DNA from: Triticum aestivum
Lineage: Eukaryota; Streptophyta; Magnoliopsida; Poales; Poaceae
Assembly: GCF_018294505.1 (NCBI RefSeq)
Contig: NC_057800.1
Location: 179,180,353 to 179,244,352, forward strand
Length of the DNA stretch: 64,000 bases
Direction: 5' to 3'
Positions 1 through 10,491 of this stretch are shown here, one piece after another. Each line of letters begins with the position of its first letter. Within the stretch, counting starts at the first letter, position 1. The notes below the pieces were generated by a model. It was not told where the DNA came from and did no database searches. It worked only from the letters and a program-made list of their open reading frames with translations. A program made the position numbers and the translations under genes.

Positions 1-479
1 CCAGAATGGGATTTGCTACAATTGGTTGATAAGCAAAGTCATAAAACTTCTTTGCAGTATATTCAGAATTTTTACCATGCCTCCACCCCCAAGAATCATG
101 GCAGTCACTGTCCAATTGGAAAATTCCATCAAGGACGAGATCTGTTGTAGATCTTGGAAGGCTTGCTCAGATAGAGGCAAGTAAAATAGCTCTTGGAAAT
201 TATTAGCCTGAAATACTTCCCTGACTGAGGGGTTTTTGTGGAGGCAGAAGGAATAAATCCTAGGAAAACGATCTTGAAGAGGAATGCAATTGTTCCCAAT
301 TTGCTAATAATCAGACCAGAACAGTACCGTATCTCCACTTTGAACATCAACAGAAGTAACTGCTCTGAATTTATCCATTAATTTGCAGACATCTCTCCAT
401 CAAAAGGATCCACACAGTGTAGTATCATGGGGGACCCATTGGTAATAGTAAGAATCCCAAACCAAATGAACCCATGGCA

Positions 480-507
480 CATCCATCCTCTTATAGAATT
501 TATTGAG
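480..507. repeat. 28-bp direct repeat within the LINE, copy 1
   Basis: This segment matches 1481-1508 at 27 of 28 positions in the same orientation. Here it lies inside the LINE body. The second copy sits at the 5' edge of the LINE where normal RT sequence stops. The likely origin is a template jump during reverse transcription. Confidence 0.8.
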
Positions 508-879
508 ATGCTTAAGAAGAAGAGCATAATTTTGCAAACCAAGGTTTAAGATTCCAAGACCACCCTTGGACTTGGATCTACAAACAAGTGGTCAGGAAGC
601 CATGGAGTGTCCCCTCTCCTGACCAAATTTCCTCCATAAACACTACCTCTGAATCCTTTCCAACTGCTTCAGAATACCATAAGGAATTGACAAACTGCAA
701 AGGAAGAAAATAGGCAAGGAAGAAATGACAGAGTTCACCAATTGTAATATGCTCCCTTGAGGAAAAAACCAAGAACTAGATGTCATCATTCTTTCCATGT
801 AGTCCACTAGGGGAAGAAGGTCAACAATTTTGGGTCTGGTAGTCCCCACTGGCAGTGCCTAAATTTCAGCCAAAAAAGC

Positions 880-1508
880 AGCTAGATCTGTAGCATCAGG
901 ATCATTCACATTAATAGGATACATGGAAGATTTATGAAAGTTGATCTGGAGACCAGTTGCCTTTGAGAAAGAACAGAGCACTGATTTCAGTGCCTTCAAT
1001 TGACCCCTTTCAGCATTTAAAAAAAGCAGTGTATCATCAGCATACTGAACAACAAGGAAATCAGGATCATGGGTTGCAATGGCCTAGTTATCAAACCCTG
1101 CTGCAGTAGATCATTAATCATTGTCTGCAAGAGATCTGCAGCAATAACAAAAAGCAAAGGAGAAATATGGTCTCCCTGCTTTACTCCACACTTGCATTTA
1201 AAATGGTTACCAGGTACACCATTAAGCAGAACAGAGGAAGTTCCAGAGGACAACAACTGTTTAATCCATGTGATCCATGTGTTGTCAAAACCTTTTGCTA
1301 CAATTATATTTAGAATTGCCTCATGTTGGATAGAATCAAAAGCCTTTTCAAAATCTAGCTTAAGCAGAATGATGGGCTTTTTAGACTGATTGCACTCATG
1401 AATATACTCAAAAGTCCAAGCAAGACAATCCTGGATTGTTCTAGATTTTCTGAACCCATACTGATTCTTATGCACACATCCATCCATCCTATTATAGAAT
1501 TTATTGAG
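880..1508 (-). pseudogene. LINE reverse transcriptase fragment (frameshifted)
   Basis: This is the core of a non-LTR reverse transcriptase, which copies LINE RNA into DNA at the target site. Visible motifs in order are [14 protein letters not shown] (RT domain 1 region), [13 protein letters not shown] (first catalytic aspartate), [13 protein letters not shown], and YADDTLLF (catalytic aspartate pair, 1033-1044). The last motif lies in a different frame from the first three, which places a one-base shift near 1070-1085. Residues past YADD (QLKALKSVLCSFSKATGLQIN) continue in that second frame. The open frame formally runs to 1541, but the part beyond about 1480 does not look like RT. No endonuclease or ORF1 is present, so it cannot be functional. 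Confidence 0.85.
1481..1508. repeat. 28-bp direct repeat within the LINE, copy 2 (5' edge)
   Basis: The duplicated segment forms the 5' terminus of the LINE copy. Translated, it gives LNKFYNRMD fused to VHKNQYGF, which is not contiguous in the family; the LNKFY.RMD part belongs with the segment at about 480-507. Confidence 0.75.
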
Positions 1509-2213
1509 TATACCATAAGTTAATGTCTGGTTAATTAACATGTGTAATTAAATGCATGTATAGTTAATTAATTGCAGTTGTGGACCACCCACATATATTG
1601 GGTAAGAGATAACTCGACCGATTTTTAGTCATTAATGGTTGGACGTGAAACTAACAAAATGAAAATGACTATGGACTAGTACCCTTTGATAGCAGAGATA
1701 ATAGCCCTCAGAGAGTGTGGGTGGGCCAACCTATCTCGCGCTTTCAACATTTTCGGTCAAATGGCGGGACATTCAGCCTTCTATACGTCTTATGTAGTAT
1801 TGGTTTTCGTCTAGTTTCTTTGTTTCCAGAAATGTTCATAAAATTCAAAAATGTTCTCAAGATTTTAAAAACAATGATGTAATTTTATTTTTTACATATG
1901 TTTACGATTTTTTTGTGTTTTAAAAATGTCTGCAAAATTTAAAAACATTCATAAGTTACGGAAATTACCATGAATTTTAAAATTATTCAAAAAATAAAAA
2001 ATGCATACACAATTTCCTTAAAAAAGATTATAGGGAAAACATAATAATAACATCCACACACGTATGAAAGTCAAGAAAGAAAAATCGGCTGAACAAAAAC
2101 AAAGCAAAACACGCGGTGAAAAAATGGTATGCCAATGTCTAGGAGTTGTGCTGGCCCATGTCGCCCCGTGGAGTGTGTAAATTTGTACCTAAAACCTTCA
2201 ATGTGCGTGCACA
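1509..2213. other. AT-rich non-coding DNA
   Basis: No ORF of note is present. About 1820-2040 is a degenerate A/T-rich repeat in which short blocks such as AAAATTCAAAAATGTTC recur. This composition is common in Triticeae intergenic DNA. I see no transposon termini. Confidence 0.4.
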
Positions 2214-2700
2214 CTAATTAACAGAACCGGGCGGCCGCGTCCTCGCCGCACGATCGCACCACGGATCGCGCCCCCATCCGCCAGGTGCCACATGGTCTGA
2301 TTGGCCCCGCCCGCGGTCATGGGGCGGTTTTGTCCCCATTCGAACGTGATGGAGGCCCACCTGTAAGCGATAAAAGAGAGAGGAGAGGTGGTCGTGGGCG
2401 GCGGTTTTGAAATTGGTGCCTGAAATCACTCGCGTCGGTGCTCTCTCCCCATTCTCCCCATTCAGTCTTTGTCCTCGCCTGGCCTCTCAACTGAACGGGG
2501 CACAATACGGGGGAGGCGCGGTGGAGTCATCAAGTTAGCGGGGGGCTCACGGGTGTCTCTCCGCGGACGGAATCGTTGGTGCTCGTCAGCGTCGAAGGTA
2601 TGCTCTGCTTCTCCTTGTTGTCCTTCCTCCCTCCATCTCGCTGGGTCACGGATCCGCTAGAATGTTAGGGGGGTGATTCCTAGGGTTCGAACAATGCGAA
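2214..2700 (+). promoter_or_regulatory. GC-rich promoter-like segment with possible first exon
   Basis: The segment is abruptly GC- and CpG-rich compared with its flanks. It includes a GATAAAAGAG stretch near 2370 that could act as a weak TATA element, then pyrimidine-rich leader-like sequence from about 2440. A good donor-like junction (AAG|GTATGC) occurs at 2598/2599. No long start-to-stop frame is present, so any exon would be a 5' UTR or very short. The promoter function is inference. Confidence 0.35.
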
Positions 2701-3087
2701 CTGCTCCAACTTATGGTCAATTTAGCACATCTCTCCCTGTGATGCAGTTGAGCCTTTTCTCTGGTAGCACGCCCGCAACTGTGGTCGGCAACTACGGCAC
2801 AGTGGTGTAGTTGGGTAGGGCACGGGTACTTGTTTTGCTACGGTGTTCGAAAGCTAGCATGGGACGCACGTCCAGGGCACCCGTTGTGCGATTTTAGGGC
2901 GATGGAGAGTGGTTGTTCGTTGTCCAGGTTGTTGCTGTTAAGGGGCAGGGGTTTGAGATCTGTTCATGATTTCTCCTAGTCCTTCTCCAAGTTCTATGTC
3001 CAATTCTATGTTGTTGTTAGATGTGCGCAATGCTATGTGCAATGCAATGGCTGATTGAACTTGTTGTATAGGTAGAGATTTCTGATT

Positions 3088-3790
3088 AGTTGCACAAAAT
3101 TCTCCCAGTTGGCTGCATCCATATAGTAGTTGGCTGTCCATATGCTCTGCAGTTGAACCAGTTGTCTTTGTCAGTTGGCTTACTGTTTGTACTAGTTGGT
3201 TGTCTACACGCTGTTCAGTTGCACAAGTTGCCTGCTGAGTTGGCTGCATCACTATATTAGTTGGTTGTCCATGTGCTCTACATTGGGCACTAGTTGCCTT
3301 GCTTAGTTGACTTGTTGTTTTGTGCTAGGTTGGCTGTCTATACATTGTTCAGTTGCACAAGTTGTCTGATTAGTTGGCTGCATCCATATACTAGTTAGTT
3401 GTGGACATGTTTTGCATTTTTGCACTAGTTGTCATGCTTAGGTTGCTTCCTATTTTGTACTAGGTTGGGTGTCTATATGCTGTTGAGTTGCACAAAGTCG
3501 CTCTACTTTTGTGTTCGAGTTGCCCCATAGACGCCCTGCTGGTGCACCTACTTGTCCATATATTATAGTTGGCTATGCATTTCTTTTGTCCTAGTACTTC
3601 TTTTGTTTGTCCCAGTTGCACAAGTTATCATACTCAGCTGGCTGCCTTTAGCTAACTATTTCTCTGCCTAGTTATTACTTTCCTTATTGAAACTAGTTGG
3701 CTTATATGCTGTCCAGTTGCACAAGGTTTATTGCCCAGTTGGATGCATCACTATAGTAGTTGGCTGTCGACAGGTTCTTCAGTTTTTGCA
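3088..3790. repeat. Degenerate tandem repeat, about 100-135 bp period
   Basis: The decamer AGTTGCACAA recurs at 3088, 3217, 3351, 3486, 3614 and 3715, giving steps of 129, 134, 135, 128 and 101. Several units continue with AGTTGGCTGCATC and contain AGTTGGCTGTC in mid-unit. The array is not coding in either direction. 2701-3087 and 3791-4049 contain nothing I recognise. Confidence 0.65.
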
Positions 3791-4049
3791 CCAGGTGTCC
3801 TGCTTATGCGTAGAGGGCTGCAAATCAAAGCAACCTTTTATGTTTTTTCTAGTTTGTTTGCGCATCTTCAAACTATGTTTTTCTCTTGTATTTCCCCCGC
3901 AAGCTAAAAATGGTTATAATAGGAGGAGATGCGGATGGCAATGAAGAAAATGTATTTTTTTCGTTTTTTTCTATGTCTTTGAGTTGTTTTCTTCTTATCC
4001 ATGTATGCTTATATCCTCTTTTTTATTTTTTTGGTTGCTTAATTAGGGT

Positions 4050-4197
4050 TCTTGAAGGAAATATTACCTAGAGACAATAATAAAGTTGTTATTTATATTT
4101 CCTTATGTCATGATAAATGTTCATTATTCATGCTAGAATTGTATTAACCGGAAACTTTATGCATGTGTGAATACATAGACAAAACAATGTGATCCTA
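4050..4197 (+). repeat. Copia 5' LTR, first part (before E1)
   Basis: This resembles the start of an Angela-type LTR (CTTGAAGGAAATAT...CTAGAGACAATAATAAAG). The terminal TG appears mutated to TC. E1 begins at 4198. The last five bases, TCCTA (4193-4197), are the left target duplication of E1. Confidence 0.75.
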
Positions 4198-4555
4198 TGA
4201 TCGATTGTAAGTACAGTGGGGTTTTTACGCCCAAAACTGCGAGTGTACTGTTCCCCACAGGGACTAGGCGACGACAGTCGTGCTCGGCTAAAGCTAGATC
4301 AGACGGAAAGGTTTTTGATATCGCAAGACAAACGAAAGTAAAGCAAGTTTGTACCGGAAAATCCTTGACAAATAAAATGTACTCACTATATTTTTGGTGT
4401 TTTTATTTGTTTTACATTGGGAACTAAAATACTAGCACATGCTAACATGAGAAACAAGGAAAACTACAAGACAACAACACATATATGTTCAGCAACTAGT
4501 ATGAAAGAGAAGAATTAAGATCAAGGGACAAGAACAGAAGTACTTCACATCACAA

Positions 4556-4596
<41 letters not shown>

Positions 4597-5934
4597 CACG
4601 TACATAGCTAACACAGGGACTAAGAATTAAAGATGTTCAAACTACTCACTTTACAGAGAGCACAAACAGCACAAAAATAGACAAGTAAGCTAGGTTCTTA
4701 CAAATCACTAGTTGATAAACAGAGCACTTATATTAAACAGTACTACTAGACAAATCTGAACACATGCCATACAAATCTCAATTCTAAACATTACAAAATA
4801 CTGAACATTATACTACTCAAGATTACAGAAATTAGAGAGAGAGAGAGAGAAACAACAGCAGCAAGTTGGGGGAGTTGAGCGGAGGAGCAGCAGCAGTAGG
4901 TTCAGAGAAAGAGTAGCAGTAGGTTCGGAGAAGGAGCGGTAGCAAGGTTTGGGAAGATGAGGCAGCAGGGGAAAGGAGTAGCAGCAATGTAGAGGCGCTG
5001 AGGAAAGTAGTAGCAGTATGGGGTTCAGAGTACGCCGTGGGAGAAGAAGGGCTGTCGGAGCAGCATTAGCATGGAGGTGAGGAAGAAGAAAGGAAACAGC
5101 AGCAAGGGGAAGAAGAAGAGCAGTAGTAGGGTTAGAAGAAGAAGAAAGGTGGAGGAGCAGCAGTAGGGTTAGGAGAAGAAGAAAGGTGGAGGAGCAGCAG
5201 GGAGATGGGTGGCGAGGCGACTCTGGTGGCGGCGTTGATGGAGGCGCGGTGGTGGATTGGGCGCTGATGGTGGTGCAGGTGGATGGTGGCGAAGATGGCG
5301 CTGGTGATGGCGTGGTGGATGGTGCAAAGCAAGTGGATGGATGGCTGTGTGGCGCTGGCGGCGGCGTGGAGATGGATTGGTGTTGGTCGATGCTGGTGAT
5401 GACGCGGTGGCACGGCGGGTGGTGGAGATGGAGTGGATATTGGAGTGGTGACTGGATGGATGGCGCGCCGCCACGACGGCCTGGCCGCGACGGCGGCCGG
5501 AGGGTGGAGAAGAAGGGGATCAGGGGAGAGAGATGGAGATATGCCAGGCCCGATGGGGATCGGCAGCCGCTAGGGATTTTGACCCCTCCTCTGATCTGCC
5601 ACTTTGCAATTTTGGCCCTTCTCCTTTTCTTCTTTCTTCACAAGAAGGTCCCTTTCTTCTTTAACTTGTCCCCTGGAGCATCATTTCTTCACACACAAGT
5701 CCCTCTGTCTTTCTTCTTTATTTTCACTTGACTGGTTCTCTTAACCACTAGTCCGGATCTTGAAGTTTATAGTGCCTTTGCACACTTTTCTGCAAAACAA
5801 AAAAATGACTAGTAAATGATTTTTTATATGATTATCATTCACAAATTCAACAATTGATAGCAAGAAATGAATGAATAAAACTCAATAAACCAAATATTTG
5901 ATTGCCAAAAGATGTATGTGAAATGTGTTGATCA
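4198..5934 (-). repeat. E1 left LTR (3' LTR), 1737 bp
   Basis: It starts TGATCGATTG and ends GTGTTGATCA on the plus strand, and is near-identical to 8779-10491. It contains an AT-dinucleotide run of about 36 bp (4558-4593), against about 10 bp in the right LTR; this explains the 24-bp length difference. A purine-triplet-rich part (about 4840-5200) and a GC-rich part (5200-5560) are shared with the right LTR. Confidence 0.9.
4558..4593. repeat. (AT)n microsatellite, about 18 units
   Basis: A perfect AT-dinucleotide run lies in the left LTR of E1. The equivalent site in the right LTR (9138-9147) has about 5 units, so the expansion or contraction happened after insertion. Confidence 0.95.
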
Positions 5935-5952
5935 AGTTCCCCCACACTTAAA
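5935..5952 (-). other. E1 polypurine tract
   Basis: On the minus strand the bases just upstream of the left LTR read GTGTGGGGGAACT, a purine-rich primer for plus-strand DNA synthesis. It sits directly against the LTR, as expected for a leftward element. Confidence 0.75.
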
Positions 5953-6324
5953 TCTTTGCTTGTCCTCAAGCAAAGGTAGATGACAAGAGCAAGAATATGA
6001 ACAGTGAGCTGAGTAAAGCATGTCCTGGTAAAATAGATCTCCAAACAATGCATGCTTTGGACTTAGCTAGTGAAAATTGATGGTTAAGAGTGCTACAAAG
6101 CAGTAGGATACTAGTAAGCATGACCATTTTAAACTTTTACAATGATAAAAGAGGATCAACAGGTTTAAACGATGACTGCGCCAAATGGTTCCTAAAGAGA
6201 GCATGATTCCGAGAACAAAAAGAACTGGAATTAAATATCTTATTTACAAAAATATAACTTTGTGGTTGAACCACTTATTGAATTTGAAGAAAGTAATGAT
6301 AATATTTTATCAGTCTTACAAAAG

Positions 6325-6655
6325 GAACATGCCACCGATCCCGAGAACATGGTATACACCTGGCTCGACCAATTATTAGTTAGTTTTTTTGTTTGTCTCC
6401 CCAAAGGAACATACCACCGATCCAGAGAACATGGTATACACCTGGTTCGACAATTACATTTTTATTTATTTATTACTGTCCAAGCTACCAGATTTCACAT
6501 GCCACCGATCTAGGGAACATGACATGCTACTGTAGGTAGACCAGACTTATTTATTCATTATTACCTATCTTAAATGGACAACACATAAGCACAAAAACAG
6601 GAATCATCACTTCTCCATGTCTGGTTCACATGCTACCGATCCAGGGAACATAGCA
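6325..6655. repeat. Four degenerate copies of a GCCACCGATC...GAACAT motif
   Basis: The motif GCCACCGATCC.G.GAACAT occurs at about 6331, 6412, 6501 and 6632. The first two copies continue with GGTATACACCTGG. All four lie in the 3' non-coding part of E1, in a 1.2-kb stretch (5953-7150) that otherwise shows no coding potential. Confidence 0.65.
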
Positions 6656-7150
6656 TGCTAATCCATAGTGGTTAGGTAATTGCTCTCAATGGGAACACAC
6701 TTAGCACAAATTCAGCATCTAAACATGGTGATCTAGGTGTATCATAGTAAATGCAGAAAATGATTAAGTTTTCTAGTGTACTAGGGATTTGAGCACTCAA
6801 AACTAATAGCTTCCACTACTTTCAGCAAAGCAAGCATTGTATAGATCACTAGTTTACAAGGCATTCAACACTCAGTTCACATATTCACATCAATCACCCT
6901 ATGTCGAAGGTAAAATTCAGTGGGACGATATTTAAGAAATTGCTCAAGCGACCCAAATAGCAGTTGATTACAGCATGTATAATGTATGATGGTATTCAGA
7001 TTGGGGTCATGAAACAGCTCACTGGGATTATATGATGTAGGTCTCGCTCGATCACTCTCACATCCTCGTGCATTGCGACTCCTCTCCTTTTGCTTCCTCA
7101 TGCATGCTCCAGCTTCACTCTTCTTCGTGTGTGCTCCTTGCTTCTCCTCG

Positions 7151-8602
7151 TCACCATGCCTTGAATCCACCGGGGTCCCAAGGGATGTCACCTGGAACCT
7201 GGTCAGCATGTAGTAAATGGTGCAGTAGAAAAAACCTGAAAGAACACTCCACAAATGATACAATGCAAGCGGTAGGGATAATACCCTCCAAGTCATCAAT
7301 CGAGTGTCCAATTACATAAGCATAGCTATAAAGCACATGTTTAGGATGGTATAAATCAGTAAGCTCAGTGCTAGCTTGAGGATGATATGAATCATTAAGC
7401 TCCAGACTAGCATGGGGAAAATAAGTGTCATCATCATAAATGAGAGAAATGCCAATAACAGAGTATGTATGATCATGTTCAAGCAAACATTTTTTCAAGT
7501 CTTGCTTAATTGATGGTATCATGCAATGCAAAATAGAAGCAAAGAAACCATAAGGGAGCATGTCATCAAGAGGATTGGGTAAACCTGACACCTCACGCTC
7601 ATGTATGACAATAGGCCAATGAATCTCAAGTTCTTCATCTTCATCTACAATAGCTTCTTGTACTTCTTCAGGAGTAGTAGATGATGAATCTTCAACTTGA
7701 TCACTTTGGAATTGCAGCTCTTGATCATCTTGTTCCTTGGCTTCGAGTATTTCTTCTCGGATATGAAGTATCTCTTCCTCTGGACTCTCGCTATCTTGCT
7801 CAGCTGAATGTGAAGGTGTTGGAACCTCACATGTATCAAGGGATATCCCAGGAATACTTAGCTCTAGCTGTGAAGAAATAGTGCTGCCAGCATTGATATT
7901 CTTCTCAATTTTCCTTACTTCTTCCACTAGCTCTTTTCCACTTTTGATCTTCTTCATTTCGTCTAGTATCACCGGCCTAATTGGATCATCTTTAGCACTC
8001 CAAGTGAACTCGAGACTAAGCAATGTGAGCTTGTCTATATCATCAAAATCATCTTGTGTGGGCACTTGTGTCGAAGGTGTTGGTTGACCAAATGGAGGAC
8101 CATTTAACTCCATTGGCAACATCTCCAGGTGTTGAGGTATATGAGTAGGAGGTGAATAGAATTGTTGTGGTGCATAGTTGTTGCTCTCCTCTTCATACCT
8201 AAATCCCTGCATATGATTACTAGAAGCAAACGGTGAGATCTCAAGGTTGTTGCTCCTGTATGACATATTCTGGTTTTCAGGCCACTCATATGAGTAATTG
8301 TTTTGGTATGAGCTAGGCTGTGGGGCGAAGCTCAGGCCATAACAATCGGGAGGGTGAGAGTAACCACACTGACATTCAGCGGGTGAATGGCCCTGAAATC
8401 CACAAATATGGCAAGTAGGAGCAACATAAGGATAGCCTCTAGAATAAGGATCATAAGAGCTAGGCCTATCCTCAAAAACTATTTCTCGCTGCCAAGCTAA
8501 ATCATCTAATCGATGGGAAATCTTACTTATCAAGTCTTGAATACTTTCTGTGCTGTTTGTAGTGTTGCTCGCAAAAGCTTGATGATCTGAATAGTAAGCC
8601 AT
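7151..8602 (-). CDS. E1 ORF: zinc-knuckle protein of unknown function
   Basis: An uninterrupted frame of 483 codons runs from the ATG at 8600-8602; an upstream in-frame ATG (8663-8665) would add 21 residues, rich in hydrophobics. I prefer the inner start because the protein then begins MAYYSDHQAF, with a polar, domain-like N-terminus. Residues about 64-77 form a CX2CX4HX4C zinc knuckle (CHICGFQGHSPAEC), suggesting nucleic-acid binding. The middle is rich in Q, P, Y and N, then strongly acidic (SPEEEILHIREEILEAKEQDDQE). The C-terminus contains GDIPWDPGG. I see no capsid, protease, RT or integrase motif. The likely role is an accessory or Gag-like protein of a non-autonomous element; this is inference. 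Confidence 0.6.
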   Translation of the reverse strand: MAYYSDHQAFASNTTNSTESIQDLISKISHRLDDLAWQREIVFEDRPSSYDPYSRGYPYVAPTCHICGFQGHSPAECQCGYSHPPDCYGLSFAPQPSSYQNNYSYEWPENQNMSYRSNNLEISPFASSNHMQGFRYEEESNNYAPQQFYSPPTHIPQHLEMLPMELNGPPFGQPTPSTQVPTQDDFDDIDKLTLLSLEFTWSAKDDPIRPVILDEMKKIKSGKELVEEVRKIEKNINAGSTISSQLELSIPGISLDTCEVPTPSHSAEQDSESPEEEILHIREEILEAKEQDDQELQFQSDQVEDSSSTTPEEVQEAIVDEDEELEIHWPIVIHEREVSGLPNPLDDMLPYGFFASILHCMIPSIKQDLKKCLLEHDHTYSVIGISLIYDDDTYFPHASLELNDSYHPQASTELTDLYHPKHVLYSYAYVIGHSIDDLEGIIPTACIVSFVECSFRFFLLHHLLHADQVPGDIPWDPGGFKAW

Positions 8603-8757
8603 ATTTGAGAAGATGCAATAAACTGCAGAATGACCAAGCAAAGAAAGAGAAAATAACTTGAACAAGGGTTAGGGGTTAGAGATATATCACACATATAGCA
8701 CAAAGGGAAAAACAAGAAAAACCTAGTCTATAGCCTAACACAATCGCTCGACGCTAG

Positions 8758-8778
8758 TCCCCGGCAACGGCGCCAAAA
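8758..8778 (-). other. E1 primer-binding site (tRNA-Asp type)
   Basis: Plus-strand TCCCCGGCAACGGCGCCA is what I recall as the 3' end of plant tRNA-Asp including CCA, so the minus strand offers the complementary primer site. It lies directly against the right LTR and fixes the element's orientation. Confidence 0.85.
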
Positions 8779-10491
8779 TGATCGATTGTAAGTACAGTGG
8801 GGTTTTTACGCCCAAAACTGCGAGTGTCGTGTTCCCCACAGGGACTAGGCGACGACAGTCGTGCTCGGCTAAAGCTAGATCAGACGGAAAGGTTTTTGAT
8901 ATCGCAAGACAAACGAAAGTAAAGCAAGTTTGTACCAGAAAATCCTTGACAAATAAAATGTACTCACTATATTTTTGGTGTTTTATTTGTTTTACTTTGG
9001 GAACTAAAATACTAGCACATGCTAACAAGAGAAATAAGGAAAACTACAAGACAACAACACATATATGTTCAACAACTAGTATGAAAGAGAAGAATTAAGA
9101 TCAAGGGACAAGAACATAAGTACTTCACATCACAAGCATATATATATTCACACGTACATAGCGAACACAAGGACTAAGAATTAAAGATGTTCAAACTACT
9201 CACTTGACAGAGAGCACAAACAGCACAAAAATAGACAAGTAAGCTAGGTTCTTACAAATCACTAGTTGATAAACAGAGCACATATATTGAACAGTACTAC
9301 TAGACAAATCTGAACAACACATGCCATACAAATCTCAATTCTAAACATTACAAAATACTGAACATTATACTACTCAAGATTACAGAAATTAGAGAGAGAG
9401 AGAGAGAAACAGCAGCAGCAAGTTGGGGGAGTTGAGCGGAGGAGCAGCAGCAGTAGGTTCAGAGAAAGAGTAGCAGTAGGTTCAGAGAAGGAGCGGCAGC
9501 AAGGTTTGGGAAGAAGAGGCAGCAGGGGAAAGGAGTAGCAGCAGTGTAGAGGCGCTGAGGAAAGCACCAGCAGTATGGGGTTCAGAGTACGCCGTGGGAG
9601 AAGAAGGGTTGTCGGAGCAGCAGTAGCGTGGAGGTGAGGAAGAAGAAAGAAAACAGCAGCACGGGGAAGAAGAAGAGCAGCAGTAGGGTTAGAAGAAGAA
9701 GAAAGGTGGAGGAGCAGCAGTAGGGTTAGGAGAAGAAGAAAGGTGGAGGAGCAGCAGGGAGATGGGTGGCGAGGCGGTTCTGGTGGCGGCGTTGATGGAG
9801 GCGCGGTGGTGGATTGGGCACCGATGGTGGTGCAGGTGGATGGTGGCGAAGATGGCGCTGGTGATGGCGTGGTGGATGGTGCAAATCGAGTGGATGTATG
9901 GCTGTGTGGCACTGGCGGCGGCGTGGAGATGGATCGGTGCTGGTGGATGCTGGTGATGACGCGGTGGCGCGGCGGGTGGTGGAGATGGAGTGGATATTGG
10001 AGTGGTGACTGGATGGATGGCGCGCCACCACGACGGCCTGGCCGCGACGGCGGCCGGAGGGTGGAGAAGAAGGGGATCGGGGGAGAGAGATGGAGATATG
10101 CCAGGCCCAATGGGGATCGGCAGCCACTAGAGATTTTGACCCCTCCTCTGATCTGCCACTTTGCAATTTTGGCCCTTCTCCTTTTCTTCTTTCTTCACAA
10201 GAAGGTCCCTTTCTTCTTTAACTTGTCCCCTGGAGCATCATTTCTTCACACACAAGTCCCTCTGTCTTTCTTCTTTCTTTTCACTTGACTGGTTCTCTTA
10301 ACCACTAGTCCGGATCTTGAAGTTTATAGTGCCTTTGCACACTTTTCTGCAAAAGAAACAAATGACTAGTAAATGATTCTTTATATGATTATCATTCACA
10401 AATTCAACAATTCATAGCAAGAAATGAATGAATAAAACTCAATAAACCACATATTTGATTGCCAAAAGATGTATGTGAAATGTGTTGATCA
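8779..10491 (-). repeat. E1 right LTR (5' LTR), 1713 bp
   Basis: This is a direct copy of 4198-5934 with scattered substitutions and a shorter AT run. It ends GTGTTGATCA, followed by CCCTA. On the minus strand it would hold the promoter of the element. Confidence 0.9.

Larger units (their letters stand above)
1..1508 (-). mobile_element. Truncated LINE (non-LTR retrotransposon) remnant
   Basis: The minus strand encodes broken pieces of a plant LINE reverse transcriptase. Reading leftward there is a fingers/palm segment (1017-1508), a YADD catalytic box (1033-1044), and further C-terminal pieces (about 1020 to 620) ending in a typical LPIFFLCSL...ILKQLERIQR stretch. The 3' end and any poly(A) tail lie outside the window to the left. 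No endonuclease domain is visible upstream, so the copy is 5'-truncated, as is usual for LINEs. Its last 28 bases at the 5' edge duplicate an internal segment (480-507), so the 5' end is chimeric. It is broken by a frameshift near 1070-1085 and an in-frame stop near 860. Confidence 0.85.
4198..10491 (-). mobile_element. E1: non-autonomous Gypsy-type LTR retrotransposon
   Basis: Two direct LTRs (4198-5934 and 8779-10491) flank an interior of about 2.8 kb. Flanking 5-bp sequences are TCCTA on the left and CCCTA on the right (10492-10496), a 4/5 match. The primer site lies at 8758-8778, next to the right LTR, and a purine tract (minus strand) lies next to the left LTR, so the element is transcribed leftward. 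It encodes one long ORF with a zinc knuckle and no protease, RT or integrase, so it would need proteins supplied in trans. Confidence 0.88.

Noticed and set aside
9370..10166. Minus-strand frames of 246 and 146 codons in the right LTR of E1
   Set aside because: Proline/serine/threonine/histidine-rich translations of the same triplet-repeat region; the longest frame is not preserved in the left LTR, so it is not conserved coding.
5186..10288. 181-codon plus-strand frames in both E1 LTRs (5186-5731 and 9743-10288), rich in G, D and W
   Set aside because: They lie in LTRs, antisense to the element, and their composition comes from GGC/GAT-type triplet repeats; overlapping frames on the other strand are equally long. 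No domain is visible.
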